Shown here piece by piece: positions 17,932 through 27,293 of a stretch of 64,000 nt of DNA. The stretch is from Bordetella parapertussis (GTDB taxonomy: Bacteria > Pseudomonadota > Gammaproteobacteria > Burkholderiales > Burkholderiaceae_B), in the NCBI GenBank assembly GCA_945903445.1, contig CAMDNZ010000004.1, forward strand, positions 44,205 to 108,204. Reading direction: 5' to 3'. A program made the position numbers and the translations under genes. Below the pieces are notes generated by a model that saw nothing but the letters and a program-made list of their open reading frames with translations, was not told the origin of the DNA and did no database searches. Each line of letters starts with the position of its first letter. The stretch's first letter is position 1.

Positions 17932-19260
17932 ATGTCCACCCTCACACAAGAGCCGAACACGCGCCAGCCCGAGCGTGACTTACAGGCGTTGCACAACGAT
18001 CACGGCAAAATCGCGCCTGGCGAGATTGCGGTCGGGGTCATCATCGGCCGCGCGTCCGAATATTTCGATTTCTTCGTCTTCGGTATCGCTTGTGTACTGG
18101 TGTTTCCGGCGGTATTTTTCCCTTTTGCAGACCGGCTGGAGGGCACCCTTTACTCCTTCATCCTGTTTTCGCTGGCATTCATTGCTCGTCCGTTTGGCAC
18201 CACGCTGTTCATGGCCATTCAGCGTCGCTGGGGCCGCAGTGCCAAGCTAACCATTGCACTGTTCTTGCTGGGCACCGCCACCGCGGGCATGGCCTTTCTG
18301 CCGCGTTACGAAGTGCTGGGTGCCGCCACCATCGGCATGTTGGCCGTTTTCCGCATCCTCCAAGGCATTGCCTTCGGCGGTTCCTGGGATGGTTTGCCCT
18401 CCTTGCTGGCACTCAATGCCCCCCGCAACCGTCGCGGCTGGTATTCGATGCTGGGTCAATTGGGTGCGCCCATCGGTTTCATCATCGCTTCGGTGTTGTT
18501 TCTCTACCTCACCGCAACCCTGTCGTCGCAGGATTTCCTGACCTGGGGCTGGCGTTATCCATTCTTCGTGGCTTTTGCCATCAACGTCGTGGCCTTGTTC
18601 GCCCGTCTGCGTCTGGTGGTCACCGAGGAATACACCAAGCTGATGGAAGAGGGTGAGTTGCAGCCGCTGCGTACCCGCGACATGGTTCGCGCCCAGGGCT
18701 ACAACATTTTCATCGGCGCATTCGCCGCGTTGGCCAGCTATGCGCTGTTCCATCTGGTGACGGTGTTTCCGCTGTCGTGGATCGTGCTGGGCGGGACTCA
18801 ATCCATCCAGGACGTGTTGACCATCCAGATTTACGGCGCCGTTTTGGGTATTTTCGGCACGATTCTGTCGGGCTGGCTGGCCGACCACGTTGGCCGTCGC
18901 ACTACGCTAGGCATCATGGCCGTGCTGATCGCGCTTTTTGCAGTGTGCGCGCCGTGGCTGTTGAGCGGTGGCACGATGGGCGAGAACACCTTCATTTTGG
19001 TGGGTTTCGCGTTGTTGGGCGTGTCTTATGGCCAGGCTTCCGGTACGGTCACCGCCAACTTTGCGCGCCAGTATCGTTATACGGGTGCGGCCTTGACCTC
19101 CGATTTCGCTTGGTTGGTCGGCGCAGGTTTCGCGCCGCTGGTCGTTCTGTACCTGTCCTACAACTACGGGCTGGTCTATGTCAGCGCCTATTTGTTGTCG
19201 GGCGTGGTGTGCACGCTGCTGGCGCTGAAGATCAACCGTTCGCTGGAAACCCGCGGTTAA
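17932..19260 (+). CDS. MFS transporter, metabolite:H+ symporter type
   Basis: The 442-residue membrane protein has twelve predicted helices. Family features include the N-terminal VGVIIGRASEYFDFFVFGIA segment (the usual AxxGxxxEWYDFxxxG motif in variant form), FIARPFGTTLF and GIAFGGSWDGL, with WLADHVGRRTTLG between helices 8 and 9. Members import organic acids, proline or betaine with protons; the substrate here is unknown. The start ATG at 17932 fits the family. It diverges from cyoA and is followed by a strong terminator. Confidence 0.85.
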   Translation: MSTLTQEPNTRQPERDLQALHNDHGKIAPGEIAVGVIIGRASEYFDFFVFGIACVLVFPAVFFPFADRLEGTLYSFILFSLAFIARPFGTTLFMAIQRRWGRSAKLTIALFLLGTATAGMAFLPRYEVLGAATIGMLAVFRILQGIAFGGSWDGLPSLLALNAPRNRRGWYSMLGQLGAPIGFIIASVLFLYLTATLSSQDFLTWGWRYPFFVAFAINVVALFARLRLVVTEEYTKLMEEGELQPLRTRDMVRAQGYNIFIGAFAALASYALFHLVTVFPLSWIVLGGTQSIQDVLTIQIYGAVLGIFGTILSGWLADHVGRRTTLGIMAVLIALFAVCAPWLLSGGTMGENTFILVGFALLGVSYGQASGTVTANFARQYRYTGAALTSDFAWLVGAGFAPLVVLYLSYNYGLVYVSAYLLSGVVCTLLALKINRSLETRG

Positions 19261-19283
19261 GTCGTAGAGGTTTTCTCGAAGGG

Positions 19284-19311
19284 AAAAAAGGCACCGCGCG
19301 GTGCCTTTTTT
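19284..19311 (+). terminator. Rho-independent terminator after the MFS gene
   Basis: A 12-base stem (AAAAAAGGCACC with GGTGCCTTTTTT) and GCGC loop lies 23 bases after the stop codon, with a T tract forming the end of the stem. It is symmetric and could work in both directions. Confidence 0.85.
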
Positions 19312-19723
19312 CGTTTGGCACAAGACGGCGTTCTCTCACTGGGTTGCGCTATCTCAAGGCAGTCATGCCTCCAAAATCGAAGACATCCAGCAGATGCAAG
19401 CAAAAGGGGTATTACGTCGCCTTGCTTGTCGTCGGGCGGGCTTGAGCAAAACTTTTTCGGCTGTGCCAGTGAGTACATGTCGGAGTCAGAGCGGACACGA
19501 CGTGGCTCTTTAGTTTGGTACGTGAATTGACATGAGCGAATAGGCTTCACATCCATCGGTCGATATCAAATTACGTTTGTTCTGGTATTGCATCCTCCGG
19601 AAAGACTAGACATAAGCAAATAGACTGTTGATCTAGCCAGAACGACTCACTCATATTGATCCTGTGAATCGCGCGTTATCTGCGTTGCGAACGCGCTAAT
19701 CAAGCGAGTGAGGTATTTTGCAA
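19312..19723. other. Intergenic region, AT-rich, no gene seen
   Basis: The region lies between a terminator and the next MFS gene. Short open frames exist on both strands but none has a ribosome binding site or recognisable protein. The last part presumably carries the promoter of the downstream MFS gene. Confidence 0.4.
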
Positions 19724-20914
19724 ATGGCCGACGTAGACCCGCTGATGCATAGGTCATCCGAAAAACAAAATGTGTTTTTATGGATCGCGTTTTCTGTAGG
19801 AAAATCGACGGCCTTGGTTGTCCCCATCCTGCCTTTGTTTTTCTTTCAGGAGCGTGGGTATTCCATTGCCTACATGCTAAGCGTTGCCAGCTTTTACGTG
19901 CTTCTGCCTGTGGTTTTGGATGTTCCCATGGCGCTGCTGGGTGATCGGTTTGGTCACAAAAGAATGCTTGTGTCGGGGTCTTTGTTTTTTACGATGGCGT
20001 TTCTGGCGGTGGCTATCGATCTGCCTCACGCCTATCACCTGTACCTGATTGGGATCGGTCTTGCGGCATCGTGTTATTCCGGTTCCGAAATCACCTATTT
20101 ACGGTTCTTGTCCTCGAGTAGCGAAAATTTTGAAGCGACTCTATTTCGCGCGACCGAAAAAGTCTACTTGGCTAGCGTCGGGCTTTTGATTTTCGGCGGC
20201 ATGTCGTACGCCTATGCTCCGATACTCCCGATCGCGGCCCAATTGGCCATGTTGGTCATTGCGATTGCCGCGTTGTTTTTGCTGCCTCGCGACTCGCCGG
20301 CCTCGAGGCAAACAGGCGCTGCGTCACCCAGAATCGCAAACCGTATCCCTGCGCCGACGATTAGAATCCATATCGGCGTGATTGGCTTGGTGGTACTTTA
20401 TTCTGGCGTTTTCAATGCAATCATGCAAGTTAACGCTAGAACGATTTCTATCCAGCTGTTCGATGGCGACGCTGCCATGTACGCCGCGATTGGCGTCATT
20501 TTTGCTATCGGAAATTTTTTTTCGCCTGCGGGTGCAAGATTGCTGGCGGTAATTAACGCCCGGGTTTCCAAGGACACGAGTCTGTTAATAGCTGGCGGGG
20601 TGACGGCCACGGCCTCGACGTTTCTGACGAGCGACCTATCTTGGCTCGTAGTCCTCGGGTTTTTGGTCCTATGCGTTGCAAAAGGCTATTGTCGCCCGCT
20701 GGTGTCGGCGGTTTTCGTATCCATGACTGAACGTAGCGTAAACAAAGCAGCGGCGTTCTCGCTTTTGAATGTTGCGAGTCTTTGTGTCGTTGCGCTCATA
20801 CATTTTTTGCTTGCCAAGGTGTTTGATGGATTACAGATGATGTATTTGTACTTCGTCGTAATGTGTTTGGTTCTGATGTTCGCGTCGTTGGTTATTCGGC
20901 TCGTGCGGCCTTGA
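19724..20914 (+). CDS. MFS transporter of unknown substrate
   Basis: This roughly 396-residue protein has about twelve hydrophobic helices and the MFS loop motif GDRFGHKRMLVSG between helices 2 and 3. The N-terminal helix WIAFSVGKSTALVVPILPLFF lacks features of a named subfamily. Composition is more AT-rich than the neighbours, suggesting transfer. The ATG at 19724 follows GAGG with reasonable spacing; a TTG two codons earlier is an alternative. A perfect 22-base palindrome overlaps the stop codon. It is an isolated gene, convergent with the agmatinase-like gene. Confidence 0.7.
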   Translation: MADVDPLMHRSSEKQNVFLWIAFSVGKSTALVVPILPLFFFQERGYSIAYMLSVASFYVLLPVVLDVPMALLGDRFGHKRMLVSGSLFFTMAFLAVAIDLPHAYHLYLIGIGLAASCYSGSEITYLRFLSSSSENFEATLFRATEKVYLASVGLLIFGGMSYAYAPILPIAAQLAMLVIAIAALFLLPRDSPASRQTGAASPRIANRIPAPTIRIHIGVIGLVVLYSGVFNAIMQVNARTISIQLFDGDAAMYAAIGVIFAIGNFFSPAGARLLAVINARVSKDTSLLIAGGVTATASTFLTSDLSWLVVLGFLVLCVAKGYCRPLVSAVFVSMTERSVNKAAAFSLLNVASLCVVALIHFLLAKVFDGLQMMYLYFVVMCLVLMFASLVIRLVRP

Positions 20915-20932
20915 CCCGAAATTTCGGGTCAA
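20911..20932. terminator. Palindromic hairpin between convergent genes
   Basis: TTGACCCGAAA followed directly by its complement TTTCGGGTCAA makes an 11-base inverted repeat starting at the MFS stop codon. It may stop transcription from both sides, though it has no T tract beyond the stem. Confidence 0.5.
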
Positions 20933-21011
20933 GTTCGACGATTAGCGAGGGGCGGTTGTGTCGCCGTGTTTAGAAATCGCGAGCCGCGAAGACCAACCCG
21001 CCCCCTCGCAC

Positions 21012-22088
21012 TTAGGAACGAAGCGTTGGCAACGCGGCGGGTTTAATCGAGTGCGCCATCAGATAGATCAAATCCCGGGCGACGGCTGCTGCGGCCAGTC
21101 GTGTCGCTTCGGTCGGGTCGTAAATCGGCGCGACCTCTACCAAATCGGCACCCACTACGTTCAATCCCACCAGTCGCTGCAATACCTCGGCCACGAACGC
21201 ACTGGTCGGACCGCCCGCTACCGGTGTGCCAGTGCCGGGTGCATAGGCCGGATCCAGCGCATCGATATCGAATGTGATGTAGACCGGCATCGTTCCGACG
21301 ATCGACTTGATTTGTTTGGCGACATCCGCAGCCTGACGGTTCATCGCGTCATTCGCGTAAATGATGTTGTACCCAAAGTCATTGGGCATATCGGTGCGAA
21401 TGAACACCTGCGCCGACTTTCTGGTGTCCACTGTTCCCTCCTCTGCCAGATCATGTGCAAACGAGGCGTGCGAAATCTGAGTGCCGCTTCGACCACTGAT
21501 CGAATCTTGATGGCTGTCGAAATGAATCATCGCAAGTTTGCCGAACTTTTCCTTCGCGGCTCGCATCATGCCATAGGGAATCGTATGATCACCGCCTAGG
21601 GTAAACAGCCGTGCACCTGAGGTGTAGATGGCTTTTGCGTGCCGATAGGTGTCTTCGATCATATAAGCCGTGCCCTGATCCGAAATACCCATTCCGACAT
21701 CGCCATAATCGATCATTTTCAGTGTTTCCCTGGCATCGTACGGCCATGGGTGCTGATAACCGCCCACATAAATAGACGTCTCACGCAGCGCACGCGGTCC
21801 AAACCGGGTCCCTGAGCGGTGACTGACACCATTGTCGAACGGTACCCCCATGACGGCTATATCGACGCCTTGCAGTTCGCGGGTGTGTTCCAAACGCCAG
21901 AACGTAGGCAATCCGAAAAAAGCGAAATCATGGGAGGTGAACTTCGTCGGACTTGCGTCGGACGAAATAGGGGGGCCCATCGGCGATGGCGCGGCGACGG
22001 CGCTTCCCACGCCAACCAAGCCGCCAAAGGCGCTCGCTGCGGCTGCAGAAAGGGCCAGGCTGCTGAACTTACGACGATTGATACTCAT
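21012..22088 (-). CDS. Tat-exported agmatinase/arginase-family hydrolase
   Basis: The 358-residue protein is a ureohydrolase with a twin-arginine signal (NRRKFSSLAL, then a hydrophobic Ala-rich stretch and likely cleavage after AVAA), so it should be periplasmic. The binuclear manganese site is intact: GGDHT (His 168), HFDSHQDS (Asp 191, His 193, Asp 195) and the DxD of TFDIDALDPAYAPG. The SHRSGTRFGPRALRE segment is also family-typical. Most agmatinases, guanidinobutyrases and arginases are cytoplasmic, so export is unusual. The substrate could be agmatine, guanidinobutyrate or another guanidino compound. It stands alone, convergent with an MFS gene. Confidence 0.85.
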   Translation of the reverse strand: MSINRRKFSSLALSAAAASAFGGLVGVGSAVAAPSPMGPPISSDASPTKFTSHDFAFFGLPTFWRLEHTRELQGVDIAVMGVPFDNGVSHRSGTRFGPRALRETSIYVGGYQHPWPYDARETLKMIDYGDVGMGISDQGTAYMIEDTYRHAKAIYTSGARLFTLGGDHTIPYGMMRAAKEKFGKLAMIHFDSHQDSISGRSGTQISHASFAHDLAEEGTVDTRKSAQVFIRTDMPNDFGYNIIYANDAMNRQAADVAKQIKSIVGTMPVYITFDIDALDPAYAPGTGTPVAGGPTSAFVAEVLQRLVGLNVVGADLVEVAPIYDPTEATRLAAAAVARDLIYLMAHSIKPAALPTLRS

Positions 22089-22292
22089 TGTTTTCCGAGA
22101 TCTACGGCAGTATGGCGATCACAGCTAGAACAAACCGTCTCGCAACTCTATTTTGCAATACGATCGTATTTTAAATCAATAGGATTTACGTTACAGCCCG
22201 AATGCAGCGTTGCGCCAGGTGTGCTGCGCCTGCTGAATGGGTCTCGCCTCTATGGCGCCGTGTTCAATTGTGTCGATGAGTGCCGTAGACGA

Positions 22293-23303
22293 TCAAAGTG
22301 CGCAAGCCATTGCTTTGCCTTCGGCAACCGTCAATCCCAGTTGTGCCTCCGCGCTATTTTTCACCGCCAGCACCTCGGCCATCACGCTGACGGCAATCTC
22401 CGCCGGTGTTTTGCTGCCGATATACAAGCCGATCGGTCCGCGCAGGCGTTGCAGCGTGGTGGCGGTCTCGCCCAAATACTCGATCATCCGTTTGCGCCGG
22501 GCGTCGCTGTTGCGTCTCGATCCAACCGCGCCCACGTAAAACGCCGGACTATGCAGGGCTTGCATCAAGGCCAGATCGTCCAGCTTGGGGTCGTGAGACA
22601 GCGCAATGACGCACGTTCGAGCGTCGGGCCGAAAGCCGATCACGGCGTCGTCCGGCATATCGTCGATCAGCTCGACACCGGGTATCACCCAGGCACTGCT
22701 ATACTCCAGGCGTGGATCGCAAACGCTCACACGAAACCCGTTGAAGGTCGCCATGCTCGCCAGGTACTGAGCCAGCGATCCAGCCCCGATCAAAAGCATG
22801 CGATATCCAGGCCCTAAAATGAGCGATAAGCGTTGACCGTCGAAGCGCAAGGCACTTGTCTCGTCGGCGGCTGTCAGCGACACCTGTCCAGTGTCCGTTT
22901 GCAGCGTTCGGCGCACCAGCTCACCGGAATCAAGCCGCGATACGAGATTCGTTAAGGTATTAGCGCACGGATCGAACTCCAGCACCAGTTCCAGGGTGCC
23001 GCCACAGGGCAAGCCGAAACGATGTGCCTCGTCGGCCCGCACGCCGTAGCGAACGATCTCGGGCGTCGAGACGGGCAAGGGGCTGGCGCCATGCGCCGAA
23101 GTGTACCGGTGAATCAAGTCGTCTTCGATGCAGCCGCCCGATACCGATCCCACTAGCACACCATCCTCGCGCAAGGCCATCATTGCACCGACTGGCCTGG
23201 GCGACGAGCCCCAGGTTCGAACCACCGTGGCCAGTACGGCGCGGTGTCCGCTTGCGCGCCAGTCGCGCAAGCTGCGTAAGACCGATAAATCAATAGTGTC
23301 CAT
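22293..23303 (-). CDS. XdhC/CoxI family molybdoenzyme maturation factor
   Basis: The 336-residue protein has the N-terminal XdhC_CoxI domain (VVRTWGSSPRPVGAMMALR and GSVSGGCIEDDLI) and a C-terminal Rossmann domain (LLIGAGSLAQYLA, YVGAVGSRRN). Such proteins bind molybdenum cofactor and insert its sulfurated or cytosine-dinucleotide form into oxidoreductases of the xanthine oxidase family. It is the last gene of the pao-like operon and its start overlaps the mocA end by 14 bases. It corresponds functionally to Escherichia coli PaoD. The start at MDTIDLS fits the family; the upstream frame lies inside mocA. Confidence 0.85.
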   Translation of the reverse strand: MDTIDLSVLRSLRDWRASGHRAVLATVVRTWGSSPRPVGAMMALREDGVLVGSVSGGCIEDDLIHRYTSAHGASPLPVSTPEIVRYGVRADEAHRFGLPCGGTLELVLEFDPCANTLTNLVSRLDSGELVRRTLQTDTGQVSLTAADETSALRFDGQRLSLILGPGYRMLLIGAGSLAQYLASMATFNGFRVSVCDPRLEYSSAWVIPGVELIDDMPDDAVIGFRPDARTCVIALSHDPKLDDLALMQALHSPAFYVGAVGSRRNSDARRKRMIEYLGETATTLQRLRGPIGLYIGSKTPAEIAVSVMAEVLAVKNSAEAQLGLTVAEGKAMACAL

Positions 23304-24024
23304 GACTGATGCCGCCGGGCGAGCCAGCAGCCTTGTGTGATTGGCATTGAGAAAGCAGTGCTGCGGCGTGGGCCAAGTCATCCAGCGTGTCGATATCGGT
23401 AAACACACCGGCATCGTCGACCTCCAGATCGAGAACCCGTCGCCGTGCGCGATAGGTATGTACGATTCCGGCTGCGCCCTGGTCGCCAGAAAGGGTTTGC
23501 AGCGTCGAACCGCACTCGGCACGAAAACCCACTGGATGGCCTGAACGGCCTCGATGGTGGGGCACGACAATCGCATGCCGTTCGAGTGCTTGAGCCATCA
23601 GACGCAGCGTCGCCGGTTCAATCAAGGGCAGGTCGCCTGGCAGAATCAACCAGCCGGCGCTGTTGGCAGTGGCCCGAACCCCGCTGGCAATAGAGTCGCC
23701 CATGCCGTCGGTGCAATACGTGAGCGGCGCTGCCGTCTCGTCGCTAGCCGAGGTCTGGGCCGGCGCTGGCGCAGAAGCCGAAACCGAGATCTGGGCCGTA
23801 GCCGGAGCCGGGGCGACCACGTGGTATGTCAAACCGGCGTTTTCGACGGCCGTCAAAACCCGCTTCAGCACCGCAACGCCATCCAGCAACGCGTCCAGCT
23901 TGTGTGTTTGACCACCCGAAGCGCGAAACCGCCTGCCTCGACCCGCCGCCAGGACGACAACGACGAGACTTTCTTCCCATCGAGAGCGGCTGGTCGAGCG
24001 ATGTCGCAGCATGGCCGATCTCAC
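23290..24024 (-). CDS. mocA: Molybdenum cofactor cytidylyltransferase-like protein
   Basis: The 244-residue nucleotidyltransferase begins VVVVLAAGRGRRFRASGG, the nucleotide-binding loop of the MocA/MobA class, with LILPGDLPLI as the metal-binding Asp motif and HPVGF downstream. MocA makes the cytosine dinucleotide form of the cofactor used by aldehyde oxidoreductases, matching the gene's position after the oxidoreductase large subunit. A GTG at 24024 overlaps the paoC-like TGA; an in-frame ATG 12 bases later is possible. A low-complexity Ala/Pro/Ser insertion (about residues 72-98) interrupts the fold in an unusual place. Confidence 0.82.
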   Translation of the reverse strand: MRSAMLRHRSTSRSRWEESLVVVVLAAGRGRRFRASGGQTHKLDALLDGVAVLKRVLTAVENAGLTYHVVAPAPATAQISVSASAPAPAQTSASDETAAPLTYCTDGMGDSIASGVRATANSAGWLILPGDLPLIEPATLRLMAQALERHAIVVPHHRGRSGHPVGFRAECGSTLQTLSGDQGAAGIVHTYRARRRVLDLEVDDAGVFTDIDTLDDLAHAAALLSQCQSHKAAGSPGGISHGHY

Positions 24025-26252
24025 GACGCTTCAGCCCCGATCAAATCGTCGATGCGAACAGGTAAATCCCGCAGCCGCACGCCCGTGGCGTGATACACCG
24101 CTGCGGTAATGGCCGCCGCCACGCCCGCCAAACCAATCTCGCCGATGCCACGCGCACCCAACTCGTTCAAGGCCAGATCGGGATAGTCCAGAAATTCGAC
24201 GTCGATGTCCGGTGAATCGGCATGGGTCGCCACGATGTAGTCGGCCAGATTGCTGTTGACCGGCGCCCCATTGCGCGGGTCGTAATGCGTTTCTTCGAAT
24301 AAGGCCATGCCAACGCCCATCACGATGGCGCCTTCGATCTGGTTGCGGCCGGATAAGGGGTTGATGATCTTGCCGGCATCGATCACGGTGACCACTCGCT
24401 TGACGCGTAAGCGACCGATCTCGGGTTGCCAGCCCACCTCGACGAAATGAGCCCCATAGGAATGAATCGAATGCTTGTCGGCATCGGGATCGCTATCGCT
24501 GGATCCGGCCCGGCCCCGACCCGATACCTGGCTTAATTGCGCCTTTTGCAGCACAACCTCGAAGGGCAAGCCGTCTTGGGCCGCACCGTTCTTGCGATGC
24601 ACCCGCCCGCCCGAGAAGCTCAACTCATCGGTATCGACACCATACGTGGACAAGCCCTCGGTCTGGCTGGCGATGGTCAATAGTTGCTTGATGGCGTCGC
24701 GCGTGGCTTTGCCTACGGCAGGCACCAATGAACCGGTCGCCATCGATCCGCCCGACATCGGCCCGGCCGGAAACGCGGTATCGCCGATCGCCACCTTGAT
24801 TCTGCCGCTGTCGATGCCTGTCAACTGAGTCACCATCTGCGCCATCACGGTATAGGTGCCCGTGCCGATGTCCTGGGTCGCGCTGGCGACACGGGCGGTG
24901 CCGTCGCGATTCAGCTGAACCGAGGCCATGGCCGGAATGCGCTTGGCCATCCAGGATGCACCCGCCACACCCCAGCCCAGAATCTCGCCGTCGGCATGCA
25001 TGCTGCCCACGGTCGCATTACGCCGGGACCAGCCGAATCGTTCAGCACCTTTTTTCAGGCATTCGACGTAATGCCGGGTCGAAAAGGGCACCCCCAGGCT
25101 CTCGTCGATGTCGGGTTCGTTCTGAATGCGCAACTGCACCGGGCACATGTCCAGAGCGATGGCCAGTTCGTCCATCGCCGATTCGGTGCAATACAAGCCC
25201 GGCACCGCGCCGGGGCCACGCATAGAGGTGTTAGGGCCGAAATGACGACGAGCTTGTCCGGAGGTGACTCGAAGATTGGGCGTGCTGTAGAAATACGGCG
25301 TCGCTTCGCCGCAGCTTTCTTTATTCTCCTCGACCTGGGCCACGTGATAAATGTAATCCTGCTGCAAGGACGTGAGCCGACCGGCCTGCGTGGCCGACAG
25401 GCGAATGCGTTGTTGGGTATTCGTGCGATGCCCCACTGTTTCAAACATCATCTTGCGCGTGATTTCGAGTTTGACGGGGGGTTTCAAGTCGCGTGCGGCG
25501 GCGACCGCCAGCAAGGAGTGCGTCCAGGGCCATAACTTGCCGCCGAACCCCGAACCCAGGTATTCGGTCACGACACGGATGTTTTCCGGTATTTCGCCCA
25601 GCATCTGCACCAGCACGGCTTTGTGATTGCCGATGGCCTGCGAGGTTTCACACACGGTATAGCGCTGGCCGTCATACGTCGCGACCGTGCAATGCAACTC
25701 GATCGGATTATGCGTCTCGGGTGGGGTACGGTAGACCTGATCGATCTTGACCTCGCTTTGGGCGAATGCGGTTTCGGCATCGCCCCGCTCGCTATCAACC
25801 TGGGGTTCGTCGTCGGGTTCGAGCTCGAGCCGGACATCGACCGGGCCAGTCGAGTATGTGGCTTTGACGGCGCGAGCGGCGGCGGTGGCCTGCTCAAACG
25901 TTTCGGCCACGACCAGCGCGACATATTGACCGTAGTAGTTGATGTGCGTGTCGGCAAAGGGCGGGCGTTTTTCGTCGATCGATGCCCCGCTGGCGTCCGA
26001 TACCCGATACAGTGGTCCGATGTTCTCGTGCGTGAATACTTTCACCACGCCCGGCATTTTCGACGCCGTTCGGGTATCCAGTCCGGTCAGCTCGCCATTC
26101 GCAATGGTGGCGCCGACAGGGCAGGCGTACAGCATGCCGGGAAAGTGGCAATCGGAGGTGTACCTGGCTTGCCCGCTCACTTTCAGCGGACCATCGATAC
26201 GGGCGAGCGATGCACCGACGGCCGAGGCTTCGGATGGGGTATTGGCAGTCAT
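24021..26252 (-). CDS. paoC: Aldehyde oxidoreductase molybdenum-binding subunit
   Basis: The 743-residue large subunit of a xanthine oxidase-family enzyme has the N-terminal RIDGPLKVSGQARYTSD signature, GSGFGGKLW in the cofactor-binding domain, the MRGPG loop and the active-site glutamate in ARGIGEIGLAG near the C-terminus. Family and operon order match the PaoABC aldehyde oxidoreductase, which detoxifies aromatic aldehydes. The start at 26252 is supported by AAAGGA upstream. The enzyme should be an alpha-beta-gamma heterotrimer with the next two subunits. Other family members (isoquinoline or nicotinate oxidoreductases) are less likely given the partner motifs. Confidence 0.88.
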   Translation of the reverse strand: MTANTPSEASAVGASLARIDGPLKVSGQARYTSDCHFPGMLYACPVGATIANGELTGLDTRTASKMPGVVKVFTHENIGPLYRVSDASGASIDEKRPPFADTHINYYGQYVALVVAETFEQATAAARAVKATYSTGPVDVRLELEPDDEPQVDSERGDAETAFAQSEVKIDQVYRTPPETHNPIELHCTVATYDGQRYTVCETSQAIGNHKAVLVQMLGEIPENIRVVTEYLGSGFGGKLWPWTHSLLAVAAARDLKPPVKLEITRKMMFETVGHRTNTQQRIRLSATQAGRLTSLQQDYIYHVAQVEENKESCGEATPYFYSTPNLRVTSGQARRHFGPNTSMRGPGAVPGLYCTESAMDELAIALDMCPVQLRIQNEPDIDESLGVPFSTRHYVECLKKGAERFGWSRRNATVGSMHADGEILGWGVAGASWMAKRIPAMASVQLNRDGTARVASATQDIGTGTYTVMAQMVTQLTGIDSGRIKVAIGDTAFPAGPMSGGSMATGSLVPAVGKATRDAIKQLLTIASQTEGLSTYGVDTDELSFSGGRVHRKNGAAQDGLPFEVVLQKAQLSQVSGRGRAGSSDSDPDADKHSIHSYGAHFVEVGWQPEIGRLRVKRVVTVIDAGKIINPLSGRNQIEGAIVMGVGMALFEETHYDPRNGAPVNSNLADYIVATHADSPDIDVEFLDYPDLALNELGARGIGEIGLAGVAAAITAAVYHATGVRLRDLPVRIDDLIGAEAS

Positions 26253-26278
26253 GGAATATCCTTTCGGCGCACTGGGCA

Positions 26279-27283
26279 TCAGGCGGTTGATGTGGCGTCT
26301 TTCAAGGCTTGCACGATGCAGCGCTTGGCCAGTTCGACCTTGAAACCGTTTTCGCTTTGTGGGCGAGCGTCGGCCAGGGCAGCCTCGGCCGCCTGGCGAA
26401 ACAGGCGTTCGTTCGGGGTTTGCCCGATCAACACGGCTTCGGCTTCGCACGCGCGCCAGGGTTTGGTGCCAACGCCGCCCAAGGCGATCCGGACGTGGCT
26501 CATCTTTCGATCGTCAACAGCGACGATGGCGGCCACCGAGGCCAGCGCAAATTCGTACGACGCCCGGTCGCGCAGCTTCAAATAGGTCGAGCGCATGCCC
26601 GCGACCGGCGCGGCCAAGCTGACGTGCGTGATGAGGTCGCCGGAGTTCAGCACCGTTTCCCGATCTGGCGTGTCGCCGGGCAGAACAAAGAAGTCGTCGA
26701 TGGCGATCGCCCGCTTGCCGCCCGCGCCATGTATATGGATGCGGGCCTCCAGCGCAGTCAGCGCGACGTTCATGTCCGATGGATTGCTGGCGATACAAGC
26801 GTTGCTGGTACCCAGAACGGCCAGGTTGCGGTTGAAGCCGCCGATGGCGTCGCAGCCGCTGCCGGGTGCGCGCTTATTACAGGCCATGGCCGGGTCGCGA
26901 AAATAGACGCAACGGGTGCGTTGCAACAGGTTGCCACCCGTGGTCGCCATGTTGCGCAACTGAGCCGATGCGCCCGATAGCAGGGCTTGCGACAGCACGC
27001 GGTAGGTCGATTGGATATGGGCGTGATGGGCGAGATCGGCATTGCGCACGGTGGCGCCGATATCGACTCCGCCGTCTTCACGTCGTGTGATCCGATCGAG
27101 CGGCAGGCGGCCGATATCGACCAGTTGAAGTGGTCGCTCGACGTCCAGCTTCATCAGGTCGATGAGAGTGGTGCCACCGGCCAGAAACCGAACGCTCGCG
27201 CCTTGTTGCGCGGTGTTCGACAAGGTGCCTGCACGAATGGCGGAGGCCACATCGTCGGCGCGGGAAATCTGAAAGTTCTCCAT
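26279..27283 (-). CDS. paoB: Aldehyde oxidoreductase FAD-binding subunit
   Basis: The 334-residue medium subunit has the FAD-binding motif RFLAGGTTLIDLMK and TTGGNLLQRTRC. It also carries CVYFRD...CNKRAPGSGC (Cys 125, 135, 144), with a further Cys 163. This arrangement matches PaoB, whose FAD subunit carries an additional [4Fe-4S] cluster; that is inferred here. It transfers electrons between the 2Fe-2S subunit and FAD. It lies 10 bases downstream of the iron-sulfur subunit gene and 26 bases ahead of paoC. Confidence 0.88.
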   Translation of the reverse strand: MENFQISRADDVASAIRAGTLSNTAQQGASVRFLAGGTTLIDLMKLDVERPLQLVDIGRLPLDRITRREDGGVDIGATVRNADLAHHAHIQSTYRVLSQALLSGASAQLRNMATTGGNLLQRTRCVYFRDPAMACNKRAPGSGCDAIGGFNRNLAVLGTSNACIASNPSDMNVALTALEARIHIHGAGGKRAIAIDDFFVLPGDTPDRETVLNSGDLITHVSLAAPVAGMRSTYLKLRDRASYEFALASVAAIVAVDDRKMSHVRIALGGVGTKPWRACEAEAVLIGQTPNERLFRQAAEAALADARPQSENGFKVELAKRCIVQALKDATSTA

Positions 27284-27293
27284 GGGCCGCCTT

